DNA of 64,000 nt. It comes from Nannocystis pusilla (GTDB lineage: Bacteria > Myxococcota_A > Polyangia > Nannocystales > Nannocystaceae). The notes under the pieces were generated by a model. The model was not told where the DNA came from. It ran no database searches and saw only the letters and a list, made by a program, of their open reading frames with translations. The stretch lies in the NCBI RefSeq assembly GCF_020073745.1, contig NZ_JAIRAU010000016.1, positions 1 to 64,000 on the forward strand. Reading direction: 5' to 3'. This document shows positions 44,863 to 58,387 of this stretch, one piece after another (within the stretch, counting starts at the first letter, position 1; each line of letters begins with the position of its first letter). Position numbers and translations under genes: made by a program.

Positions 44863-44946
44863 GGAGCAGTCGTCCAGTGGTCCAGGACACCGGCCTGGAG
44901 AGCCGGGGGGCTCGCGCCTCCGGGGGTTCGAATCCCTCCTGCTCCG
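44863..44946 (+). tRNA. tRNA-Ser (GGA anticodon)
   Basis: Acceptor GGAGCAG pairs with CTGCTCC, discriminator G. Anticodon stem CCGGC/GCCGG encloses CTGGAGA, anticodon GGA (codons UCC/UCU). The variable arm GGGGC-TCGC-GCCTC is a class II hairpin. The T-arm is GGGGG-TTCGAAT-CCCTC. The D-arm GTCC-AGTGGTCCA-GGAC has a 4-bp stem like those of Glu or Gln tRNAs rather than the usual serine GCCGAG. CCA is not encoded. It begins 14 bases after the previous tRNA. Confidence 0.9.
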
Positions 44947-44956
44947 CACATCTCCT

Positions 44957-45040
44957 GGAAGAGCGGCCATTTGGTCTGGCAAACGGTCCCGAAAACCGTC
45001 GCGGGTGACACCGTAGCAGGTTCGATTCCTGTCTCTTCCG
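44957..45040 (+). tRNA. tRNA-Ser (CGA anticodon), with unusual C8 and C33
   Basis: Acceptor GGAAGAG pairs with CTCTTCC, discriminator G. D-arm is GCC-ATTTGGTCT-GGC. Anticodon stem ACGGT/ACCGT encloses CCCGAAA, anticodon CGA (codon UCG, common in these genes). The variable region has 16 bases (class II). T-arm is GCAGG-TTCGATT-CCTGT. Two positions that are U in nearly all tRNAs, 8 and 33, are C here. It could be a functional variant or a decaying copy. CCA is not encoded. Confidence 0.82.
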
Positions 45041-45073
45041 TTCATTCATCAATCATCGCGCCGCGCCCTGCCC

Positions 45074-46063
45074 TCACTGGCTGGCGTCGAACAGCGCCTG
45101 CACGAACGCGGGCGGCTCGGGCTCGGCGCGCCAGTCGACCTGCTTGCGCCCGCGCGTCCAGTCCCAGCGGTACAGCCACGACACCCCCGACGCGCCGGTG
45201 AAGCGGTCGGCCTCGCGGTATGCGGGGTCGGTCAACGCCTCGTCCAAAGTGATGAAGCGATAGCCGCGGCGCCTGTAGATCGCCACGATGTCGTCGAAGT
45301 ACTCGGCGTTGATCTCGTTGGCGTGGAGCAGCAGCACGTGGCGGATCGGCCGGCCGAACAGCGCCGCCGTCGCGTCCTCGTGGAACGTCAGCGCCGCCTC
45401 CATCGACGCGACGAACGCCTCGCCGACGCGGCGCATCGTCTCGCCGTCGCCGCGCGACTTCGCGTCGGTGTAGACGAAGTTGTAGAGCCAGTCCGAGTTG
45501 TCGACCGTCACCGGCGCGACCGTGTAGCCGCGCTCTGCGAGGAAGCGATCGATCTCCGCGCGGACCTCGATCGACGTGCCCGTGTGCAGGTACGGGTGGC
45601 GGAACCAGCGCAGCCCGAGCCCGCGCGACGCGTTGAGCTCGCGGATCTCCGGCTCGCCGCGGATCACGTCCGCCTCGTAGTCCGCCACCGCCGTCGCGTG
45701 CAGCGACGGGTGGGAGAACGTGTGGTTGCCGAGCTCGACCCCGGCCTCCGTCCACAGCCGGAGGATCCGCAGGCGCTCGGTCTTCGCCGGTCCGTCCTGC
45801 AGCTTCGCCGCGTTGACGAAGCCGACGGTCGGCACCGCGCCGTCGCGGAGGTGACCGAGCAGCGCGCGCGTCATCGCCTCGGTGCGGGCCGGCTCGAGAT
45901 CGCGGCCGCCGACGATCAGATCGTCGAACGTCACCGCCACCGCCGGCGTGTCGCTCGCGGGCGCCGGTGCGGGTGCGGGTGCAGGCGCGGTCGCGGCCGC
46001 CGGCGTGCACCCGATCACGAGGGTGAGCAGGACGGCGACACGCAGGGTGGACGGCGAGAGCAT
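45074..46063 (-). CDS. Polysaccharide deacetylase lipoprotein (NodB/CE4)
   Basis: The signal MLSPSTLRVAVLLTLVIGC (lipobox VIGC) is followed by an Ala/Pro repeat linker. The NodB domain starts at VAVTFDDL (catalytic TFDD) and contains LGNHTFSHPSLH, the metal-binding H...H pair, then WFRHPYLHTGTS (R..PY) and HVLLLHANEI (the C-terminal His motif LLH). CE4 enzymes remove acetyl groups from chitin, xylan or peptidoglycan. The 329-residue length is normal. The C-terminal segment continues past the usual end with SWLYRWDWTRGRKQ. Substrate unknown. Confidence 0.92.
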   Translation of the reverse strand: MLSPSTLRVAVLLTLVIGCTPAAATAPAPAPAPAPASDTPAVAVTFDDLIVGGRDLEPARTEAMTRALLGHLRDGAVPTVGFVNAAKLQDGPAKTERLRILRLWTEAGVELGNHTFSHPSLHATAVADYEADVIRGEPEIRELNASRGLGLRWFRHPYLHTGTSIEVRAEIDRFLAERGYTVAPVTVDNSDWLYNFVYTDAKSRGDGETMRRVGEAFVASMEAALTFHEDATAALFGRPIRHVLLLHANEINAEYFDDIVAIYRRRGYRFITLDEALTDPAYREADRFTGASGVSWLYRWDWTRGRKQVDWRAEPEPPAFVQALFDASQ

Positions 46064-46155
46064 CGCGCGACCATATCAGGGCGGGGCGTGAGCGGTGGGA
46101 CTCGCGGCACGCCGCGACCGTGGCCGTCCGCGGACTCGGCGGTAAAGAACAGGGC

Positions 46156-47205
46156 ATGTCGCTTCGCCTCCCCTCGCTCGCCCTGTTCGTCCCGTGCCTC
46201 GTGTGCGCCTGTGGCGGCGACGACCACGGCGGAGCCAGCGCGAGCAGCGGCGCGGGGATCACCACCGCACCGGCCGCGAGCGGCATTCCCAACGTCGACG
46301 ACCTGCTGCCGACCACCTCCACGGGCTCCGGCACCGGGGGCCCCGGCACGAGCGAGGGCGACGACAGCGACGCGCTCAAGCTCGACATCGGCGCGCAGGC
46401 CGACTTCGGCAGCCCCGTCGGCCTCGGCTGCGAGTTCATCGACGTCCTGTTCGTCGTCGACGTCTCGGCCTCGATGAACGAGGAGAAGGCCAACCTCGAC
46501 GCCAACTTCCCCGACTTCGTCGCCGTGCTCGACGCCTACATCGCGGACCCGAGCAAGGAGGCCGTGGGCTACCGGCTCGGCGTCACCAATTCCTCGATCG
46601 TCGACAACAAGGACGGCAAGTCGACCATGGGCCTCGACGGCGCGCTGTTCGACGGCGACAACCTGTTCGACGACGACTGTGACCTCGGCGGCAGGCTGTG
46701 GATCGACGGTCCCGGGGCGAACGTCACCGGCTCCTTCAGCTGCCTGGCGCCGGACCCCAAGTCCCCGTGTAACTTCTGCACCGACCTCGGGCGCGAGCGG
46801 CCGCTCGACGCCATCGAGATGTTCATCGCCAAGTCGGAGCCCGGCCAGGTCAACGCCGGCTTCTACCGCGGCGACGCCTCGCTGCTCGTGATCGTCCTCC
46901 TCACCGACGAGGACGACGACGTGAACAACACCACCACCACGCCCGCGGCCACCAAGAAGGCGCTCGACAAGTTCGCCGGCGGCGACGAGCGCTACGTCGT
47001 CGTCACCATCACCGGCCCGCAGGCCGCCGAGTGCGACTCGGCGTTCGGCAGCGCCGCCGCGGCCCCGCTCCTGCACGAGTTCACCTCGCTGGTCCCCAAC
47101 GGACTGATGGGCGACATCTGTCAGGGAGATCTGGCTCAGGCGCTCGACCAGGCGCTCGCGCTCATCCAGCTGTCCTGCGACGAGCTGCCGCCGCCGGTCG
47201 GCTGA
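46156..47205 (+). CDS. Lipoprotein with von Willebrand A-like domain
   Basis: The ATG at 46156 gives 349 residues with a lipoprotein signal (LALFVPCLVCAC). After a Ser/Thr/Gly linker the VWA fold begins at CEFIDVLFVVDVSASMNEEKA, which holds the MIDAS metal motif D.S.S. Later pieces LLVIVLLTDEDDD and YVVVTITGP are the core strands. A Cys pair (CNFC) lies between. VWA domains bind partners through Mg2+; surface adhesion or assembly roles are typical, target unknown. Confidence 0.88.
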   Translation: MSLRLPSLALFVPCLVCACGGDDHGGASASSGAGITTAPAASGIPNVDDLLPTTSTGSGTGGPGTSEGDDSDALKLDIGAQADFGSPVGLGCEFIDVLFVVDVSASMNEEKANLDANFPDFVAVLDAYIADPSKEAVGYRLGVTNSSIVDNKDGKSTMGLDGALFDGDNLFDDDCDLGGRLWIDGPGANVTGSFSCLAPDPKSPCNFCTDLGRERPLDAIEMFIAKSEPGQVNAGFYRGDASLLVIVLLTDEDDDVNNTTTTPAATKKALDKFAGGDERYVVVTITGPQAAECDSAFGSAAAAPLLHEFTSLVPNGLMGDICQGDLAQALDQALALIQLSCDELPPPVG

Positions 47206-47286
47206 GCGCGCGACGGATCCTCGTCCAGGCGGCGTGCTCACCGGCGGACCACCACCGCCTCATGCGCCGCGGTCGCCGTCCGCCAC

Positions 47287-47325
47287 AAAAAGTCCCATGA
47301 GATCTATGATCTGTCCCATGGGACA
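47287..47325 (-). terminator. Rho-independent terminator for the minus-strand lipoprotein gene
   Basis: On the minus strand, CATGGGAC-type 8-bp arms (47292-47299 with 47317-47324) enclose an inner AGATC/GATCT stem, and the hairpin is followed directly by TTTTT (AAAAA at 47287-47291 on the plus strand). This is the clearest terminator in the window. It ends the transcript of the gene at 47370-47771 and sits between convergent genes. It also contains a perfect TGTCC-CATG-GGACA (47312-47325). Confidence 0.8.
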
Positions 47326-47369
47326 TGCCCGCCAAGACAGGCGCGGCAGCGCCGGCCCGTCGCCGTCGC

Positions 47370-47771
47370 TCACGGGCCCTGGCACTCGGGGACGCCCTCG
47401 AACTTCATGTCGTCCGAGCCGCCGCCGCTGGCGATGAGGCGCTCGTCGGCGCTGAACGTGATGCGATGGGTCGAGCCGCCGTCGCCGGTGAGCACCAGCG
47501 CGTCGCCTTCGCGGGCCCAGCGGCCGCCCTCCGTCGCGTCGAGCAAGCGATACTGGTACGAGCCGTCGGGGCAGAGCGAGAGCTCGTAGTTGCCGCCGCG
47601 TCCGCCGACCGGCGCTCCGGCGTAACGGCGGCCCGCGGACTCCAGCGGCGGCAGCCCGTCGGTCGCCGCGGGCTCGGCCGCCGGCGTGGTCGGAGATTCG
47701 GTGCTCGGGGTCGATCCGCCGCGGCATGCGGACAGGACCAGCGCGAAGAACAGTGTGAGACGCAGGGACAC
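47370..47771 (-). CDS. Small lipoprotein, function unknown
   Basis: The GTG at 47771 is preceded by AAGAGAGG at good spacing and gives a signal MSLRLTLFFALVLSAC (lipobox LSAC), 133 residues in all. The rest has a Ser/Thr/Pro linker and a beta-rich domain (NYELSLCPDGSYQYRLLDA, ALVLTGDGGSTHRITFSAD) resembling small lipocalin-like or META-like folds, not identified. An earlier ATG would hide the signal. Ends with a Cys-containing tail PECQGP. Confidence 0.75.
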   Translation of the reverse strand: MSLRLTLFFALVLSACRGGSTPSTESPTTPAAEPAATDGLPPLESAGRRYAGAPVGGRGGNYELSLCPDGSYQYRLLDATEGGRWAREGDALVLTGDGGSTHRITFSADERLIASGGGSDDMKFEGVPECQGP

Positions 47772-48020
47772 GATGACCTCTCTTGAAGAGCCTCTTCGTG
47801 CGGCGGTCGAGGGTGCCTCGCTCATCCCGCAGGTGAATCGGCGCGGCACTCTTTACCACCCCCGGTGCGGGCCGGATACCGAGCGTCCTCGATCTCCACG
47901 GGCTCCTCGACGATCCCCTCGCCGCTCGCCCGCGCGGCCGAACGGCGGCGCACGCGCGCGTCGCATGACCGCCAGGTCCGTCAGGACCGGCGAGCCCGCG
48001 CGGGGGCCCCGATACGAACA

Positions 48021-49877
48021 TCAGCGGCGCCGGCGTCGTCGCGGCAAGGCTGCGAGCATCAGCAGCAACCAGGCCGACGTCCTGCCGTCCCCGGCCGCGC
48101 AGCCGCAGCCGCTCTCGCCGCTCGCCGGTGAACCGCCGCTCGCGCCGTCGCCCGTGCTCGCGCCCGTCGCGGTCGCGCCGTCGCTCGTGCTCGTGGCGTC
48201 GGTCGCCGACGTCGTCGGCGCCTCGCCGGACTCGCCGGTGCCGCTGCCCTCGCCGGTCGTCGGCGCGCACGCGGGGTCGCCCTCGCCGTCGCAGTCGTTG
48301 TCGATGCAATCGTCGGCGATCTCGATCGCGCCCGGCCAGCGCGCCGGATCGGCGTCGTCGCAATCTCCCGCGCACAGGCGGACGCCGTCGTCGTCGCCGT
48401 CGACCTCCTCAGCGGGCAGCTCGCCGTCGCAGTCGTTGTCGCGCCCGTCGCAGACCTCCCTCGCGCCGGGGTGGCTCGCCGGATCGGCGTCGTCGCAGTC
48501 GTCGCCGCCGCAGCCGGCCGCGAAGTGCCCGTCGGCGTCGGCGTCCTCGCACGTGCAGTACAGCCCGGCCGCCGCGAGGCCGTCGATCATGCCCCAGCCG
48601 CCGTCGTTGTCGGGCGCGTCGGGGTGCGTCGCGGTCGCGCGCAGCAGCGCCAGCATGCCGGCCGGATCGAGGTCGGGGTAGGCTTCCAGCAGCAGCGCGC
48701 CGATGCCGGCCGCCAGCGGCGTCGACAGGCTGGTGCCCTGCGCCATCTCGTAGGCCACGAGGGTCCCGGTCCGCACCATCCACACGTCCTGGCCGGGGGC
48801 CACCACATCGGGCTTGATCCGGTCGTCGGCCGTCGGCCCGCGCGAGGAGAATGACGTGACCACGCCGTCAAAGTCGGTCGCGCCCACGGCGATCACGCCG
48901 TCGACGTCGGCGGGCGCGTCCAGGGTCGTCGGATCGGGCCCTTCGTTGCCCATGGCGGAGAATATGATGAGCCCGTCGGCGAGCGCCACCGCGGCGGCCT
49001 GCGAGACGACCGTCGTCTCGCCGTCGAGCTGCGATTGCTCGTACCAATCCGAGTACCCGAGCGACGCCGTGAAGATGTCCGCGCCCATGCCCTCGATCCA
49101 CTCGAGGCCGGCGACGTAGTAGTCCTCCTCGTACGGCTCCTCGACGTCGATCTGCTCGGTCTTGGCCAGCAGCACCGCGGCGCCGGGCGCCACGCCGGAG
49201 AAGACCTCGCCGTCGCTGCCGACGATCAGCGACAATACGCCGGTGCCGTGATAATGCTGCCCCGGCGTGTCGCCCTCCTGATCGGCCACGACGTCGTCCT
49301 CTTGAATGAAGTCGCGGGTCGCGATCACCTGCAGCCCGGCGAACGCCTGGTGCTCGAGCAAGAACCCCGTGTCCTGCACGCCGATGACCACGCCGGCGCC
49401 GGTCAGGCCGCACGCGTGCAGGTCCGGGACGTGCAGCGCCGACAGCTGCGGCCACGACAGGCCCTTCGCGCGCGCGGGCGTCGATTCGTCGGTCCACGGC
49501 CGGCGATGTTCATGACGCCGCGTCCGCGCCAGCGGCTGCACGCGGGCAACGAACGGCAAGCTGGCGATCGCGGCCCGCTGAGCCGCGTCGGCCTCGACGC
49601 TCACCGCATTGAGCCAGCGCGAGGTCGCACGGATCTGGCCGCCCGTGGCCGCGATCGCTCGCACGTAGGCGGGCGCCGGCGGCACGTCGCGGAGGTCGAC
49701 CCCGCGGTCGCCGCGGACCCGCACGCGCCGGCGCAGGGCTCGCGGCGCGAGCTCCCGCTCCTGCCGCACGAGGGCCGCCTCGAGGTCGGCCGGCGCGACC
49801 TGCTTGTCGGTGAAGAACACCCACGTCGGCGGCTCCACCAGACCGGTGACGATGGCAAGCGCGGCGAGCTGCAGCAC
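48021..49877 (-). CDS. Subtilisin-like protease with MopE-like repeats and MYXO-CTERM tail
   Basis: The GTG at 49877 follows a GAGGAGAGGAGC site and gives 618 residues with a short signal. The S8 triad is complete: GVVIGVQDTGF (Asp), HYHGTGVLS (His) and GTSLSTPLAAG (Ser), with the oxyanion Asn in IIFSAMGNEG. The C-terminal part has two MopE-like Ca-binding units (DADADGHFAAGCGGDDCDD, DGRDNDCDGE and DDCIDNDCDGEGDPAC), a Thr/Ser/Gly linker, then the MYXO-CTERM tail SGCGCAAGD + membrane helix + RRRRRR. This would expose a calcium-stabilised protease on the outer surface. Confidence 0.93.
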   Translation of the reverse strand: MLQLAALAIVTGLVEPPTWVFFTDKQVAPADLEAALVRQERELAPRALRRRVRVRGDRGVDLRDVPPAPAYVRAIAATGGQIRATSRWLNAVSVEADAAQRAAIASLPFVARVQPLARTRRHEHRRPWTDESTPARAKGLSWPQLSALHVPDLHACGLTGAGVVIGVQDTGFLLEHQAFAGLQVIATRDFIQEDDVVADQEGDTPGQHYHGTGVLSLIVGSDGEVFSGVAPGAAVLLAKTEQIDVEEPYEEDYYVAGLEWIEGMGADIFTASLGYSDWYEQSQLDGETTVVSQAAAVALADGLIIFSAMGNEGPDPTTLDAPADVDGVIAVGATDFDGVVTSFSSRGPTADDRIKPDVVAPGQDVWMVRTGTLVAYEMAQGTSLSTPLAAGIGALLLEAYPDLDPAGMLALLRATATHPDAPDNDGGWGMIDGLAAAGLYCTCEDADADGHFAAGCGGDDCDDADPASHPGAREVCDGRDNDCDGELPAEEVDGDDDGVRLCAGDCDDADPARWPGAIEIADDCIDNDCDGEGDPACAPTTGEGSGTGESGEAPTTSATDATSTSDGATATGASTGDGASGGSPASGESGCGCAAGDGRTSAWLLLMLAALPRRRRRR

Positions 49878-50465
49878 GTTCGCTCCTCTCCTCGAGGCCG
49901 CAGTATCGCCGCGGCCTTGCGCGGGCGCGGCCCGTCGCCTGCGCGAGCGGGTGAGGCATGTCTCGGCCCTCGCTGCGACGGATTCGTCCGCACCCGGCCG
50001 CCGCGCTCCCCCTACGTACACCACCGACGACTCCTCGCGCGCGCTCGTGTCCGCCTCGCCGCGGACCGCCGCGTCGCTCCATTCGCCAGCGCATCAGTCG
50101 GTCGGTTGCGGTCGCCGTGCTCGTCGCGTCGGGGGAGCGGAGGGAGGACGACATGAGGAACCCGCGGGCCGTCGCGCGGGGTCGACCCGGCCGGCTGCGA
50201 ACAATCTGCTCACCCGAGCGCGAAGTGGGCAAATACGGCAGGGGTCGGCAGACTACGTCGCGCGTCGGGTCCGCCCGGAGCGCGGATATTTCCCCATCAT
50301 TCACGCGTTCACGTGACGCGTCACGATTTTTCGACTCGACGCAATTGTTCGCGGAGCGGCCCTCACTGTCCCGGCAAGGGCGCTGATTCCGGCGCCCGGT
50401 TCGACCCCTGACCTCACGGCCGAGCGCCGTGGGCAACACCGATACGTCGAGTCAAGGAGATATCC
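49878..50465. other. Promoter region with palindrome CGTGACGCGTCACG
   Basis: About 590 bases between divergent genes hold no supportable frame. A perfect 14-bp palindrome at 50312-50325 is followed by ATTTTT and lies about 140 bases before the small Cys-rich peptide gene. Its TGA..TCA core resembles half-sites of CRP/FNR-type regulators, but the spacing (4 bases) is not theirs. It could be an operator or a stop signal. Confidence 0.4.
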
Positions 50466-50708
50466 ATGCGTTCCATTCGTTCGTTCTCCGTCATCGCCAT
50501 CGCGCTCTCGTTCGGCGCCATCGCCTTCGGGGCGCGCACCGCCCAGGCGAACATCTGCTGCAGCGCCCCGATCTGCCAGCAGGACTTCCCGCCGTCGCTG
50601 TGCGACCGCTGCACCCCGACCTGCGCCGAGGACGAGGCGCCCGCGGCCGCCGAGATCGTCTACGACGACGCCGAGCAGCTCTGCTACGTCGCCGGCGACG
50701 CCATCTGA
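50466..50708 (+). CDS. Small secreted Cys-rich peptide
   Basis: The ATG follows AAGGAG with good spacing. The 80-residue precursor has a clear signal peptide (VIAIALSFGAIAFGARTAQA, cleavage before NICC). The mature part, about 52 residues, holds seven Cys (NICCSAPIC, LCDRCTPTC, QLCYVAG) and an acidic Ala/Glu patch. It resembles a knotted or metal-binding secreted peptide; no family is recognised. It sits alone, downstream of a palindrome. Confidence 0.75.
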   Translation: MRSIRSFSVIAIALSFGAIAFGARTAQANICCSAPICQQDFPPSLCDRCTPTCAEDEAPAAAEIVYDDAEQLCYVAGDAI

Positions 50709-51458
50709 CGCGTGCGCGGCCGGCGTGAGCCCCGGTGCGTCGCACCGTCCCCTCGTCCGCAACCTGGGGCCCGGCCCCCGCGGGGCAGGACGAGCCCGCG
50801 CGATGCGACCTCCGGGGCCCTGGCGCCTCGTCCACCTGGCCCCCGGCGCGGCTCCTGCCGCCCGGGGTGTCCGCATGTTCCGGCGCACGCCTCCTGTCCT
50901 CGAGGTCATGTATGATCATTGCCTCGCGGCCCGCCCCGCCGTTTGCGAGAGCGTCTCAAGGAACATGTCCCTCCGGTCATCTTCGACGCCGCACGCCCCT
51001 GGCCTGCCCCTTCGGACAGCTCGCCTCCTCACCCCCTGGGCCCGGCGGCGCTCGCTCCAGCGCACCCGCGCACGCCACGCTCGACCTGACCCGTGGCCGC
51101 GACCGGAGCGATCCGGCAGCTCGCCGGACGCTCGTCCTGCGCCACCGTGCCACCTCCGATCGGGAAGCGCCTGACCCGCGGGACACGCGGGCGAAGATGC
51201 CCTTCGGAACACGATCGCCGCATCCGGCCCCAAAAGACAGGTTTGTCGCCGGCCTGCGGGCCCCCGTCCTTCTTCATCCAGGACGACCGGTGACAGTCCA
51301 GGTCGCCGCCCTCGCGGCGAGGGGCTTCCCCCGTGCGAACCCGCGCTCATGAGTGGTTCTTCAGCGACGCCATCCGAGAGGTTCCACTCGTCGCCGATCG
51401 CGAGAAACCACTCTCCCCACGATGCCGGATCGCCGGGGTCTTCCGCATCATCGCCGGC
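50709..51458. other. Gap rich in degenerate TGTCC-type palindromes
   Basis: About 750 bases hold no convincing gene. At least four relatives of the dispersed palindrome occur: 50895-50908, 50966-50979, 51005-51018 and 51198-51211, all with the same 4-base spacer. A leaderless frame from 51333 joins the next gene but lacks a signal. The promoter of the gene starting at 51459 should be here. Confidence 0.5.
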
Positions 51459-52934
51459 ATGACGCTGAAGATTGCAGGCAAGCGGTGGCTCGCGGTCCCC
51501 GTGGCGGTCGGGCTCGCGGGTTGCGGGGACTCGGGCAACGCGACGGGCACCGAGTCCGGGACGATGACCCAGGGGACCGTGGATCCCACCCTCACGGGCA
51601 CCGCCACCACGCCGACGACCAGCAACAGCGCGACGGACACGGACACGGGCGGGTCGATGTCGAACAGCGCGACGATGGCGACCACGAGCGTACCGACGAC
51701 GTCGACCACCGACGCGACGGCGACGCTGACGGCCGGGCCGACCACCGACACGACCACGACCACGACCGACACCACCACCACCACCACGAACACCGACACC
51801 ACCGGCACCACCACCGGCGGCGTGTGTCAGCCGGGCGACACCGGCAATCCGGGCATGGCGGAGAAGAGCTACATCTTCATCCCCAGCGAGAACCTCGACG
51901 ACGTCGCCAAGGTCAACACCCAGACCTTGATCGAGGAGGCGCGCTACAAGATCGGCCCCGGAGGCGAGAGCGCCTCGCGCACGGCCGTCAGCGCCGACGG
52001 CCGCTTCGTCGTCGTCAACAACCGCCAGACCGGGCGCAGCACCATGCTCGCCGCCAACCTCGACGACTGCGTCGACACCAACGGCAACGGCGTGATCGAC
52101 ACCTCGCAGAGCGGCGCCGACGTGCGGCCCTGGGGCCAGGACGAGTGCATCCTGTGGCAGATCCAGTGGCCCTACGGCGGCGCCTGGGACGACGGCCCGC
52201 GCGGCGTGACCTGGACCCCGGGCACCTGGGACACCGACGTCTGCGCCTACGTCGATCCGAAGGTGTGGATCGGCTACATGGCCGCCGATCAGACCAGCGT
52301 GCACCTCGTGCGCGTGGCCGTGAACGGCACCGTCGAGGAGACCATCGTCGTGCCGGGCTGGAACGGCAGCGGCTTCGCGCCCTACGGCGCCGCGCTCGAC
52401 CCCGACTTCAAGCCGTGGTTCTCGAGCCTGCGCGGCGAGTTCGTGCGCGTCAACACCGACGTGAACCCGATCACCGTCGACCGCTTCACCCCGCCGGGCA
52501 ACGTGCAGTCGTACGGCTTCACCGTCGACCCCGACGGCGACCCGTGGTTCGGCGGCAACTGCGGCCCGATCACCCGCTTCGACCCCGACGCGATGCAGTT
52601 CATCGCCATCCCCGGGACCGAGGGCGGCTGCTGGCGCGGCGTCACGGCCGACAAGAACTTCACGTGGGTCGCCAACAACCAGCCGTGCGCGCTGGCCCAG
52701 GTCGACCGCACCACCAACACCCTCGTCGCCCAGCACAACACCAACCCGTGCTCGACCGCCATCGGCCTCAGCGTCGACATCGAGGACTACGTGTGGCTCG
52801 TCGACATGGGCGGCTGGGCGTGGAAGATCGATCCCGACAACGTCGCGGGCATGCAGCAGGTCATCGTCCCCGGCAGCCACTACGTCTACTCCGACATGAC
52901 GGGCGGCCAGCTGAAGAGCGTCATCCCGATGTGA
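51459..52934 (+). CDS. Beta-propeller lipoprotein (Vgb/lyase-like)
   Basis: The ATG at 51459 gives a signal MTLKIAGKRWLAVPVAVGLAGC (lipobox LAGC) and 491 residues. About 110 residues of Thr/Ser/Gly linker follow, with long runs of Thr. The rest is propeller-like, with six or seven blades such as YGAALDPDFKPWFSSL, YGFTVDPDGDPWFGG and GLSVDIEDYVWLVDM, similar to Vgb (virginiamycin B lyase) or SMP-30-like repeats. The lyase catalytic residues were not checked. A surface role is inferred from the anchor. Confidence 0.85.
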   Translation: MTLKIAGKRWLAVPVAVGLAGCGDSGNATGTESGTMTQGTVDPTLTGTATTPTTSNSATDTDTGGSMSNSATMATTSVPTTSTTDATATLTAGPTTDTTTTTTDTTTTTTNTDTTGTTTGGVCQPGDTGNPGMAEKSYIFIPSENLDDVAKVNTQTLIEEARYKIGPGGESASRTAVSADGRFVVVNNRQTGRSTMLAANLDDCVDTNGNGVIDTSQSGADVRPWGQDECILWQIQWPYGGAWDDGPRGVTWTPGTWDTDVCAYVDPKVWIGYMAADQTSVHLVRVAVNGTVEETIVVPGWNGSGFAPYGAALDPDFKPWFSSLRGEFVRVNTDVNPITVDRFTPPGNVQSYGFTVDPDGDPWFGGNCGPITRFDPDAMQFIAIPGTEGGCWRGVTADKNFTWVANNQPCALAQVDRTTNTLVAQHNTNPCSTAIGLSVDIEDYVWLVDMGGWAWKIDPDNVAGMQQVIVPGSHYVYSDMTGGQLKSVIPM

Positions 52935-53243
52935 CGCGGGCCCGGAGCCGCCGCCTCGCCGCACGTCCGCGTTCCTCCCGGACGTGCTGGCGGGGCGCGC
53001 GGCCCTGCCGTGGATTGCTGCCAGTGGCGCTCTCATTGTCAGCAGTCCGACCTGCCGCCGGCGGTCGACGCGGCCTGGTCGCGCCGGCGGGAGTTCCAGC
53101 ACACGGCCGTCGGGCTCGCGCTCGATCACCGCGTCGAGGCATCTCGCCGCGGTGATGCGGCCCTTCCGCCGCCGGCGCTGCGCGGAAGCGAGCGCCCACA
53201 TGCGCTCACCCAACGCCGTCGCGGCGAGGCACACTGAGCCGGC
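52935..53243. other. Short gap, no gene seen
   Basis: About 310 bases with no supportable frame precede the large kinase gene. Its ATG has no strong ribosome-binding site (AGCCGGC), which is common in these genes. Confidence 0.4.
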
Positions 53244-58274
<5,031 letters not shown>

Positions 58275-58387
58275 TGCCCCGGCCCACGCCCTGCCACCTG
58301 TGACCCCCGACCCGCGGCGCAGGTGCGGCCGGGCCGCGGCGACGTCGCCTCGACAAGCTGCACCGCCTCCGGCATCCTCGCCCTGGC

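Noticed and set aside
44762..45040. tRNA cluster as an integration site for a mobile element
   Set aside because: No integrase gene lies beside it and no repeated tRNA 3' end was seen in the window.
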